A stretch of DNA of 64,000 nucleotides from assembly GCF_022201045.2 (NCBI RefSeq), contig NC_068557.1, positions 5,456,001 through 5,520,000 on the forward strand, in the 5' to 3' direction. Within the stretch, counting starts at the first letter, position 1, and the number at the start of each line of letters is the position of its first letter. Both the position numbers and the translations under genes were made by a program. This DNA is from Citrus sinensis. Lineage: Eukaryota > Streptophyta > Magnoliopsida > Sapindales > Rutaceae. Positions 13,243-24,500 of the stretch are shown piece by piece. Under the pieces are notes generated by a model. That model worked only from the letters and a program-made list of their open reading frames with translations, made no database searches and was not told the origin of the DNA.

Positions 13243-14043
13243 GGGTAATTTTTAAAAATCTCCCCTGAGCTTTGAGGCTGTTGCAAGTAGATGGTGAAAA
13301 TCATTTTATTTGTAAAAGACCCCCTACCGTTAGTTAAAATTTTCATTGACTAACTGTTGACTTTAAAAAGACAATATTACCCCCAATAATAGTTTACGTC
13401 AGTTAAAATTTCCTTAAAATCTTAAAAAAAATAAAATTACAAACTTTAAAAAAATTATATTTTATATCAAATAATTAAGATTTGTAATTTTATTACAAAC
13501 TTTAAAAAATTACATTTTTATATCAAATAATTAAGATTTGTAATTTTATTACAAAATTAAAAAAAAGTTTACGTCAGTTAAAATTTCTTTAAAATCTTAA
13601 AAAAATTAAAATTACAAACTTAAAAAAAATTATATTTTTATATCAAATAATTAAGATTTGTAATTTTATTACAAACTTTAAAAAATTACATTTTTATATC
13701 AAATAATTAAGATTAAAAAATTACATTTTTATATCAAATAATTAAGATTTGTAATTTTATTACAAACTTAAAAAAAATTATTTTAAGATTTGTAATTTTA
13801 TTTTTTTTAAGATTTTAAGGAAATATCAATAACTTGATCATGGTGAAAATAATTGTTTTAATTACTTATGAAATTGTAAATATTTAGAATTGTAAATATT
13901 GGGGGTAATATTGTCTTTTCAAAGTCAACAGTTAGTCAATGAAAATTTTAACTAACGGCAGGGGGTTTTTTACAAATTAAATAATTTTCACCATCTACTT
14001 GCAACAGCCTCAAACCTCAGGGGAGGTTTTTAAAAATTACCCC
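13243..14043. mobile_element. 800-bp foldback element with about 145-bp terminal inverted repeats
   Basis: The left arm (about 13243-13388) and the right arm (about 13897-14043) are inverted copies with only a few mismatches; both begin GGGTAATTTTTAAAAA and contain GAGGCTGTTGCAAGTAGATG. The middle is an AT-rich tandem array with a unit of about 55 bp built around ATCAAATAATTAAGATTTG, in about five degenerate copies. There is no transposase, so it is non-autonomous. No convincing target-site duplication was found. Confidence 0.75.
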
Positions 14044-16879
14044 TTACCTTATGAAAAAGGCAAATATACCATTTTGACTAAAGCTGTTGAGTAGAATGAG
14101 TGGCTGACACATAAGTAATTATGCAATCATCTGGCACATCACATGCAGAACCAAATGTCACTTAAAAATGGCACCCAGAAGTCTTTAAATTTTTTATTGG
14201 AGATCATTAGTAAACCCAACCAAAAAACGACGATCATGTGCTATAATGAAAATTTTAAATAATGATTTTTTAAGATGAAGAATATATATGAAATCTTGAG
14301 AAAGTGTTAGTGCTAAAGTGAAAAAAGAACTATGAAGTAGGAGTATCAATGCTTTTTTTTGGGTTTAAAATTTATATAAATCTAAATTTGATTCGAGTTT
14401 GAGTTTTGACATTTATGCACTTACGAATATTATATATACTTATTATGGATTTCATTAATGAGCTAATAATAAAAAAAAAGCATAAATAAAATGAATACAA
14501 TATATAGCAAGAAAATCAAAATTTAACAAAGGGATGGTATCTCCGATGACTATTAATTTTAAAATAAACAAGAATCTATGGGTTTATGAATTAAAATAAA
14601 TTAAATATCTCTAATTTTTCAAAGTATCTTCTTAAGGCTTCGTTTGATATATTTTTTCAATTAGAGTTTATTTGAATAGAGCTTTTGTTAGTAGAGTTTT
14701 TACCCAAAAATTTTAGTTGCTTGGTTGTCAATGAGAGTTTTTATTAAAAATTATAAAAGTATTTTAATAGAAAATTTTAATAAAGTTATATTATGAAAAA
14801 AATAAAATAAGATTGTTAAATAAGTAAAGAAATAATTTATATATTTTAAAATTTAGAAAAAAATTTCAATCTCTACTCTCAAAAATCTAAAATTTGAGTT
14901 TTTATTAGTAGAGACAAAATATCTTATATAATCTTTAAAAACTTGACTAAAAGAACAAACAAACAATACAAAAAATTTTAATAAGAGCTTATGAGATTAA
15001 ATAAACACTTATAACTATTAGATAAATTATATCAAGCGGATACTAACTGGTCATCATCCGAAATTGAATTCAAGAAGAGGACACAATTAAAAACTTAAAT
15101 TTATTCTCACCCACTATACTTTTGAAAATAAAAATAAAAATATGACTCCATGAATTAAAAATTTTCTATTGATTATTTGACAATTGTCAAATTGATGAAT
15201 TAAAAAATTATGTCGATTGTTTGACTTGCCAAACTATAATTTACTATTGAAACCCAATTTGTGGATTAAAATGAATTGCATTTGCGCATGCTATTATTAT
15301 TCAGTGGAGTTTGGAACATTGTTTTCAGTGACAATCACTTTCGATACATGTGTCCGCTAAGCTTCTGCAGATTTTCTTTCGCTGAGTTTAATTAAATCAC
15401 CCGCCATTGACTCGTCAGCATTCCAATCACTAGACGCAAAAATCTTCCATCAAATTTTCGCCCCCTCGCCGGCCTCAATCAAGATAATTTTTTAATCTAC
15501 CAATTTTTTCAATGAGAAATCGAAAATTGATTGAGGAATATAATTTTTTTTAATCTGTTGAGGGAATATAATGACAAAAGCTTCAGCTTCCAAACAAAAA
15601 AATTTGAAAGCAAGAGAGGCAGACGAAGAAACTAAAACAAGGTTGTGAAAGGTGTTTTGAAAAATGTTAACGATGATGGTGACCTGCTGCGTCATCAATT
15701 AGGAAGACAAAAAGGACTTAGTTTTTCATAATATAAACTAAGAAAGCTTATTTAATGGAATATTTCTTAGTCAAACTCTTTTTCTTTTTTTAATAAATAA
15801 TTCTACTTTTTTTTTTTTTCATTTAGAGGTAAATGCACGAGGAAAGTCAACCTATTGAAAAAAGTCAAATCTTAAAAAGGTAAAATTATTTTGATAAAAA
15901 AACAAATATTCGATAAATGATTCGGGGTTATCATATTTTTCAAGACGCAATTAAAATTTAGTTTAAAAATTCACATGAAAATGTACTTGCACAACGCACG
16001 GAATACTTAAACCCACTGCTTCAGGATTAGAATTTGTTCATCACTTAACCATGAAATCATTGACTTGCAATCATACCTTCTTTTCTCACAAGTCAAAGAA
16101 CCCCGAGTTTAGTTTATCAACTTTTTAAATATTTAGTATGAGATAAATTGTCAAAGTCAATGGTCTGGATACCAAAAACAAATCCCACAATTAAAATTTA
16201 TTATTATTATATTTTTTTTTTTTGGCATTTGCTTTTGGCAGTTCATTTTACATTATGTTTGAGAGTATCAATTAGTGTTGTGTTTTTCGTTCACAGTGAA
16301 AATAAATAAATAATGTTTGGTAGCAACAATTTTTTTTTTTTTTGGGGGGGGGGGGGGAATTTTTCAAAAATCAAGATCATTAAATTGTATTATAAAAAGA
16401 ATGAAGAAAATCATAAAATGGTTACGCGCAGACGTTCTTCACTCTCAAGCCATCAAAAAAGACCGGGCCCCACGCGTACCAAAAAAATAAATCAAAAGAA
16501 AATAATGAAATGATTAATAAATTCGTCAACTACCTCCCTGAGTCCCGCGTGTTTACCCACCCGCGTTTACTGGCCATTCAACACGAGAGGTGGCCGATTT
16601 ATGTTCATTTGCTTTACTTACCCCCTCGGCTCGACTCCGGCTTGTAGCCGAGCCGTGTTTTTATTCTCAGTGGCAGCGAGCCAATATTATGATTTTATAT
16701 ATACATTAAAGTAAACCTCAAGAGGGACATATTATATTAATGACAAAGAAGGTAACAAACTTCATTTCAAAGAGACAACACCGAATGGAATCTCATACAC
16801 TGTCCTTACAATAATAAACTATTATATGATTAAGAAAATCAGTATTTAAGCATTCACAAGAGTCATCGAGTAAAAGACT
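14044..16879. other. Intergenic, includes copy 3 of the local duplicated block
   Basis: 14095-15345 matches 8490-10095 in order, and 15465-15545 matches the end of copy 2. A run of 14 T followed by 14 G sits at 16330-16357. A more GC-rich patch at about 16545-16680 contains a short inverted repeat (CTCGGCT ... AGCCGAG). No gene is supported. Confidence 0.45.
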
Positions 16880-17320
16880 TTAATTTTTTATGAAGAGAAA
16901 TCACATCATGTCAAATTAGAGACACTCAATATGATATTCTGATATTGGTTAAAGTGTTTGCAACACCATTAGTTTTCCGTAAATATGGCTATAATAAAAT
17001 CGCAAAGACTTTATCGTAGCTGGACAATTGAGTCATGTGGTGCATAGTTGTCAAGGAGGAGATGGGATGTCACTTTTTAGATAAGAATAAATAATCATCG
17101 AATCACATTCTAACTACAATGAATGACAACCTTTATAGTAAACAAATTCAATAGAATAAATAATAGCATACAGTTTTGTGTAAAAGAGAGTTTGGTTCTC
17201 AATTGACATAGTAAAATAATATAAAAAGATTTCATGAGGACCTCTATAAATAACGCCACAAGACGCTGGACTCAGATTTTATTTAGAGAAACCATCAATA
17301 TTAACTTTAACTCAAGAAAA
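16880..17320 (-). pseudogene. Degenerate LINE RNase H domain fragment
   Basis: Read on the minus strand, the sequence shows the RNase H-like module of plant LINEs: LKVNIDGFSK, then PASCGVIYRG, then KLYAIIYSIEFVYYKG, then LECDSMIIYSYLKSD, and finally NGVANTLTNI where intact copies carry a VADALAN-type end. Stops interrupt several places, so it is dead. The active-site Asp of the DG motif and the Glu/Asp region are partly recognisable. It could derive from the same kind of element as the fragment at 6120-6615, but lies on the other strand. Confidence 0.65.
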
Positions 17321-18127
17321 GACCAGATAATGTCATAAAATTATAGAGATCTTTGGAAAAGTGTTGAGACGATTGTTCAAGTTAAATAGATTATATATAG
17401 GAAAAGAGTCACGAGTACTATAATCACAATTAATAAAAAATATATTATATTAAATATTAATGTATACATATTTTAAACATTATTTAAAAATATATTTTAA
17501 TTAACGGGTCAAAGTAATATATCTATCACACTCATTCATATAATACAATTGTTTATTTTTTTCATAACATTCAAATTAATTTCCCGACTACGACTTTCAT
17601 AGCCTCCTAGATCATACTCCAATAATATATATATATATATTTTACCATTTAACGATACTTAATTGGTAAGATGGCATACCGATGGAGGTTCATTGTGGTC
17701 GCACAAATCTTCTTTCTTTCCGCTTCATTAATAATTTCTCTACACATCTGCACATTTGGCGCAAACTAACCAAAGAACACTAATTAATTGTTTCTTATAA
17801 AAACATATTAATTAATTATTTGCAGTTTTTGTAAGCCGAGCTGATAGTTTAGTCGTTCAATCTTTTTAATATTCTCCTTAGACTTTAGTCCATTTCGTTC
17901 CGCCGAAGAAATAACAAGCCAAGGACAAACTCTTTAATTGCTTCCATGAACAGTAATTTTTGCTGATTATAAGTGTATCCCCCGAAGCTGGCCTTGCTAC
18001 CTTCATATCGTAACTTGATATACAGTTCTAAATTAAACAAAATAAAGTAACCGTATCGAAACGGTAGAGAGAGAGAGAGAGAGAGAGAGAGAGCCTCAAT
18101 CGCTCCATCCTCACAGTCTCACCACAA
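17321..18127. other. Upstream region of the reductase gene
   Basis: AT-rich spacer followed by the 5' region and presumed 5'UTR of the reductase-like gene. A (GA)n tract at 18066-18093 lies about 35 bp upstream of the ATG; such GA tracts are common in plant 5'UTRs. I could not place a TATA box with confidence. Confidence 0.4.
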
Positions 18128-20523
18128 ATGGGGTTTGTACGGAGTGACGAGAGCAAGAAGATGGAGATCGAGGAGCTGAAGCGCATGCTAGTAGCGTGCG
18201 CCGCCGTGCATCGTAGAAAAGACGAGGAAGAATTCAAAGGCTCTCGTAATAATATTAACAATGTTCCGAAAGAAATCGGCGGTGACGATGAAGAGAAGCT
18301 CGTTTGCGTCACTAGCGGCGTCTCCTTCTTGGGCCTCGCCCTCGTCAACTGCCTCCTCCTTCGCGGCTACGCTGTTCGCATCCTTATTGATCATCGAGGT
18401 ACGCTCTCAAGAAAGCCCTGTCCATTGATTCAGTTGCTCGGTCATTTATTTTGTTAGTTTTTTTTTTTTAATAATACATTTAGTTTGTTATATATTTTGT
18501 TCATTACTTTATGAAATAAATAATAATAATAATTGTAGAAGATAGAGAGGAATTGAGGGAGCTGATGAGGAGGACGTGTAGCCATAGCGTGTCAGCAGTA
18601 ACGGCGAAGCTAACGGAAGTAGATGACTTGACGGCGGCATTTGAGGGTTGTCGCGGCGTGTTTCACACCTCTGCCTTAGCTGACCCTGCCGGCCTTTCTG
18701 GCTATTCTGTATGGCTATTTCTTTCACCGCTCTTTTTTTTTTAATTTTAATTTTTTGTATTAGTCTTGTTTTATGAATGATTATGAGTCAATGGACTTTA
18801 ATAATTCACATGCTTATCATTACTATTAACGATTGCAAGTGATTTGAGTCTTTTAAAAATTCATCTAGCTATCATTTCGTCTAAGGAAAAGTCTTCTTGA
18901 TTTAAAGGATCATTTAATTCCCACTTCCCATTTTATTCTGTGTGCATTAAAATGGAGATTCCATGACCCAAAGTTTCCACTAGATTGCAAGTAGCACGGT
19001 GACCCAGGTGGCTACTCCACGCACATGTAATGGTCCCAACTAAGAATATCTGTGCACAAACATCCCCCTCTTTTCATATGTTATTTTCTATGTGGTACCA
19101 GCTTCATATATGCCCGAGATATATATAGGTTCAGGCGGCTGAATTTTATAAGATTCCAATTAGAGCAACGATGATTAAATTGTTGTACAATTGCTTTAAA
19201 ATATTGCAGCACAAAAATTTCGGCCTTTGAACGTGAACACCACTTTATATTATATAATATAGGGTAAATTTTAAATTAATCTCTCATGAATTGACTGTGT
19301 TTATATTTAATTAAAAGAAAAAAGAAAGAAAATGGTGTGAGTTGATGAATTATTTTTAGTTTTCTTAACAAAAAAAGGAGGGTAAATTAAAAATTTCTTA
19401 AGTAAAGGGACAATTTCAATTTGAAGATTGTCAATTCATAAAAAAAAGTAATCCGAAATTAACCCACTAAAATATAAAGCATTGGGCGCTCTCCTTATTG
19501 TAATGACCTGGCTAATGAATTTGTGTAATGTTAAGTATTTCAGACTACATATGTGCATTGTGCTTTATGTTTGCGAAATGTATTGTATGAGCAAAGGAGC
19601 CAAATTTAAGAATAAAGTATGTACTATTAAATTATTAATGCTCTGATAAATGATGATTTTTTTAGAAATCAATGGCCGAGGTAGAGGTGAAAACAACTGA
19701 GAACGTGATGAAGGCGTGTGCAAGAGCATCCTCGGTGAGAAACTGTGTGCTTACATCGTCGCTTTCGGCCTGCATTTGGCGAGATGGCCCGTTACAAGAC
19801 CTTTCTTCCCCGGTTATTAACCATGAATCCTGGAGTGACGAATCACTTTGCATCGACAAAAAGGTACATAATTTTATGCCATGATGAATTTTTAGTTTTG
19901 AATTTCCTTGTACTAGGTGTGTGGATGACATAAATTTACGCGCAGCTTTGGTATGCGTTGGGTAAGCTTAAGTCAGAGAAGAATGCATGGAAACTGGCAG
20001 AGGAAAACGACTTTAAATTGGCCACAATCTGCCCGGGTTTAGTTACAGGTCCTGACTTCATTCAAAGAAATTCTACCGCAACAATCGCTTATCTCAAAGG
20101 TATTATTTTCATAGCAAAAAAACACCTTTATTGTTGGCTTTGTTTAGACTTGACCATTTCGCCAGACCACGGATTCACTGAAGAAGCTGATTAATATGGG
20201 GAGAAATTTTTGCAGGAGCACAAGAGATGTACGCGGATGGTTTGCTAGCAACAGTGAATGTAACGAGATTGGCCGAGGCTCATTTATGTGTGTATGAAGC
20301 CATGAACAAGACTGCATTTGGAAGGTACATTTGCTTTGACCGTGTGATTGCAAGCGAAGACGAGGCAGAAAATCTGGCAAAGGAAATGGGGATGCCGGCC
20401 AGCAAGATTTGTGGGAATGCACATGATCATATTCCGTGCCCCTTCGAATTGTCTAACAGGAAGCTTACATCTCTAATGTCATCTACCCTCGGACGTTGTT
20501 ACATTGAGAGTTTGAATGAGTGA
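18128..20523 (+). CDS. Cinnamoyl-CoA reductase / dihydroflavonol 4-reductase-like SDR (extended NAD(P)-binding family)
   Basis: Predicted cytosolic NAD(P)H-dependent reductase of the SDR108E type; the substrate cannot be read from sequence. Five exons: 18128-18398, 18539-18708, 19666-19863, 19946-20099 and 20216-20523 (TGA). Phases agree and give 366 residues. The N-terminal extension of about 57 residues is charged. The Rossmann start is [19 protein letters not shown] (about 59-77), where the usual TGxxGxxG reads TSGVSFLG. A Ser-rich TSSLSACIW strand precedes the catalytic pair YALGK (Tyr216, Lys220), followed by [14 protein letters not shown]. The pieces flanking intron 2 join as [13 protein letters not shown], as expected for this branch (the divergent CCR-like group rather than lignin CCRs). 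Intron 2 is 957 bp. A copia element is inserted about 350 bp beyond the stop codon. Confidence 0.88.
18709..19665 (+). other. Long intron 2 of the reductase-like gene
   Basis: Begins GTATGG and ends TTTTTTAG. It is AT-rich with no inserted coding sequence or clear repeat that I can see. Confidence 0.7.
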
Positions 20524-20607
20524 CGACTGTACTATTTTCTTCCCACTATTTTGTGTAATATGCTTTTAATTTTTCACTTTCTAATGAGAAAATCTGCAAC
20601 ATGCCTT

Positions 20608-20866
20608 CAGGGCCGGAGCCAGCATGGGGCGAGGTGGGGCACAGGCCCACCTGGCTTTTTTTTTTTAATTATACTAAAAAATTGTAATTTATTTGTTTTT
20701 TATGAAAAATACCCTAGTTGAATTGTAAATTTTGAAATTAGCACCAATAATTTTAAAATATTTCATACTGTACCTAATTTGAATTTTTAATTATAAATAA
20801 TTTAATTAGTTATTAACATTTCATGAAATTTGATTAAAGACACGGGAACAAATATTAAAATAAAAA
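20608..20866 (+). mobile_element. Possible 5' remnant of a hAT-type element
   Basis: Starts CAGGGCCGGAGCCAGCATGG and continues with GTGGGGCACAGGCCCACC, which resembles the ends of plant hAT elements encoding zinc-finger transposases. No matching right end (CTGGCTCCGGCCCTG-like) was seen downstream of the copia insertion. This is recognition from memory of such termini, so confidence is low. Confidence 0.3.
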
Positions 20867-20871
20867 ACAAT

Positions 20872-21540
20872 TGTTGTGTATTCAGTGAATCAAATCAAAG
20901 AGGATGAAACGACAGAGTTAGCTTGCGTTTTGTGATGCTCGATAACTTCAGTAAAACGACACTTAAAGACTGCGTTTTATGAAGTAAATGTTTTGCTTGC
21001 TACAACGACATACAGTCTTGCCGTTTTGAAGTTAATAGAACACGAGCAGAACACGTGCATACAAAAGGTTGTTAAAGGGCCGTTATTGCACATGGTCCTC
21101 ACGTGCGTTTCTGGGAAGCCTCTGAGGTGGTTTATAAGCTGTGATGCTCAGCTGGAAACGGGGTGTGTGTTGGTTGAGAGAGAGAGCATTGTAACGAGAG
21201 AAAGAAAGCTTGAGACTGAGAGTTTTCTTGTTCCTGTTGAGTGCTTGTTAATCTCTGTAATCAAGTCTTGAAGTCATATCAATGAAGCTGTTAAGTTTGT
21301 TCCCCCGTGGATGTAAGTCAGTGCAAATTGACTGAACCACGTTACATAGTTGTGTTCTGTGATTTCTTGATTTCAATTCGTTTCTTTGTTTGTTTCTAAA
21401 CACAATCCTAGTCTTAGTAATAGGTCATTAATCCATTAAGTTTTCTGGTTGTCTTTGGGAGGCATCTTGATTGATTCTAATCCAAGATCCTTTGGGAAGT
21501 GTTCTGTAAAGCTTCTGTTTTCAGCTTATCAGAATCTTCA
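20872..21540 (+). repeat. 5' LTR of the copia element
   Basis: Starts TGTTGTGTATTCAG and ends CAGAATCTTCA. A TATA-like TTTATAAGC at about 21131-21139 is the likely U3 promoter. A short GA run follows. The 92-codon open frame inside (20993-21271) recurs in the other LTR and is probably fortuitous. Confidence 0.95.
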
Positions 21541-21542
21541 AT

Positions 21543-21554
21543 TGGTATCAGAGC
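21543..21554 (+). other. Primer-binding site (initiator tRNA-Met)
   Basis: TGGTATCAGAGC begins 2 bp after the 5' LTR and is the standard plant copia minus-strand primer site. Confidence 0.93.
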
Positions 21555-21578
21555 TGGATTGAAAGATTAGATCCAAGT

Positions 21579-24500
21579 ATGGCTGCTCCAAGAATTGATC
21601 TAGAAAAATTTAATGGAAAGAATGATTTTAACATGTGGAAAGTGAAAATGGAAGCACTGCTGATCACACAGGGGCTGGGTGATGCCATTGAACCAGCAAC
21701 CAAGAAAGAGGGGTCTTCATCTCGTACTCCTGAGCAAATTGCTGAAATTGACAAGAAGGCCAAAAGCACCATAATCTTGAGTCTCAGTGACTCAGTTATA
21801 AGAGAAGTTGCAAAGGAGAAAACAGTGGCAGAGTTATGGGCAAAACTTGAGAGTTTATACATGACCAAATCACTGGCTAACAGGCTGTACATCAAGAAGA
21901 GAATGTTTTCACTCAAGATGGCTGAGGGATCCTCTCTTGATGAGCACATTGATGAGTTCAACAAGGTTTGTGATACCTTGGAAACTATTGATGAAGGGCT
22001 GAACGATGAAGGCAAAGCTCTACTCTTGATAAGCTCCCTACCTCCTTCATACTCAAACTTTGTCGATGCTCTCATGTATGGCAGACAATCTCTATCCCTG
22101 GATGAGGTTAAAGCTGCCTTAAATACAAGAGGGTTACAAGAGAAACAAGTGAATGGAGTACATGGAGAGGGGCTGACTGTGAAAGGAAAGATTGACAAGA
22201 CTGAAGGAAAGAAAAAGAAACAAAGCAAGACAAAGAACAAGAACAAAAATCTAAAGTGCTTCCAATGTCACAAGGAGGGGCACTTTAAAAAGGACTGCCC
22301 AGAGAAGAGTTTCAAGAAGAAGGGACAGAATGGTGATGCAGCTATTGTTGAAGAAGAGGGATATGAATCAGCTGATGTGTGTGTGGCAACAGAAGAAGTG
22401 CAGAAGGGTAAGTGGATCCTTGACTCTGGATGCACATTTCATATGAGTCCTTGCCAAAATTTCTTTTCTGAATATCATAAGATTGATGGGGGAAAGGTTA
22501 TGATGGGAAATAATGCAGTGTGCAAAGTCATTGGGATAGGAAATATAAACCTTAAGCTTCATAATGGAACCATAAAAGAAGTCAAGCAGGTTAGACATGT
22601 ACCAGAACTCAAAAGAAACCTAATCTCTTTAGGGATGCTTGACCAAGTTGGTTATAGTGTTAGGCTTGAACATGGAAAAATTGAAATCCTTAATGGGGCT
22701 ACACTGATTATGAAAGGAAGTAGAAAGAATGGAGTATATGTTTTAGATGGTGAAGTAGTAACTGGAGAATCCAGTGTATCCACTAAGGTTAACATGGATG
22801 CAACCAGATTATGGCATCTGAGACTAGGGCACATGAGCATTAAGGGCCTTAAAGAACTAGCTAAGCAGGGTGTTCTGGGAAGTAATAAGATTGGGGAATT
22901 AGTTTTTTGTGAAGACTGTGTCCTAGGGAAGTCTGCAAGAGCTAGTTTCAAGAAATCTCAGCATAATACTATAGACATTCTGGACTACATTCACTCAGAT
23001 CTGTGGGGGCCATCTCAAGTCCCATCTATGGGGGGAAATAGATTCTTCATGTCTATAATTGATGATTTTTCGAGGAGGGTTTGGGTGTATGTTCTCAGAA
23101 CAAAGGATCAAGTATTTGGCAAGTTTAAGGATTGGAAAGCCTTAGTTGAAAACCAAACAGGTAAGAAGGTTAAGAAGCTAAGGACAGACAATGGACTTGA
23201 ATATTGTAATCAGATGTTTGATGATTTCTGTGCTAGTGAGGGCATTGGCAGACATAGAACAGTGAGAATGACTCCTCAACAGAATGGGCTTGCTGAAAGG
23301 ATGAACAGAACTTTAATGAATAAAGTCAGGTGCATGATGATTCAGTCAAAGCTGCCAAAAGGGCTCTGGGCAGAAACCTTGTTAACAGCTTGCTTACTGG
23401 TCAACCTAAGTCCTTCAGCAGCCATTGAGTTCAAGACTCCTTATGAACTGTGGTCTGGTAAACCTGGAAACTACAATAATCTCAAAGTATTTGGGTGTAC
23501 AGCATATGCACACACGAATCAGGGAAAATTAGAACCTAGAGCCTTAAAGGGACAGTTTATAGGTTATCCAGATGGAGTGAAGGGTTATAAATTGTGGTGT
23601 TCAGAACTAACTCCACCCAGATGCATAACAAGCAGGGATGTGGTGTTCAATGAGGAGGATGAGCTGACTACTGGAAACCCAGCTGAAGCTGCTGAATCTC
23701 AAGATAGTGGTACTGAAAGTATACAGTTTGAGGTGGAGCATCCATTTCAGAAATCTTCAAATGAAGCTGCAGATTCAGATGAAGATAATTCTGAAAATAA
23801 AGAACACCAAACAGAACATCAACATCACCAAAATCAAACTGAGCTTGGAGAATATCAGTTGGCAAAAGACAGAGAAAGAAGAACTACCAGACCTCCAAAG
23901 AGATATGGCTATGCAGATCTAATAGCTTATGCACTTGCTACCTCACATGAAATTGATGAAACAGAACCTAAGAGCTACAAAGAAGCAGTTAACAGTACAA
24001 GCAAGGTTGAATGGCAGATAGCCATGGATGATGAAATAGCTTCCCTTTACAGAAACAATACATGGGAGCTGGTGAGAAAGCCTGATAATAGAAGGCTAGT
24101 GGGATGCAAATGGATATACAGGATCAAAGATGGGGTGTCAGCTACAGAACCTAGGAGGTTTAAGGCTAGGCTGGTAGCTAAAGGATACACACAGAAAGAG
24201 GGCATTGATTTCAAAGAAGTATTCTCACCTGTGGTTAGACATGCATCAATAAGGGTCTTGTTGGCTCTAACAGCAGTTTATGACATGGAGCTTGATCAAC
24301 TCGATGTCAAAACAGCCTTTCTGCATGGGAACCTGCAAGAAGAAATCTTCATGACACAACCAGAAGGGTATACAGACCAGCTGAAGCCAAATCATGTGTG
24401 TCTGCTAAAGAAGTCACTATATGGGTTAAAACAATCACCCAGACAGTGGTACCTCAGATTTGATGAGTTCATAACATCTCATGGATTCAATAAATGCAGC

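Noticed and set aside
20993-21271. 92-codon frame in the 5' LTR, repeated at 25717-25995
   Set aside because: It lies wholly inside both LTRs, has no recognisable domain and its duplication follows from the LTR repeat.
21548-22246. 232-codon minus frame opposite copia gag
   Set aside because: Antisense shadow of the polyprotein; no domain.
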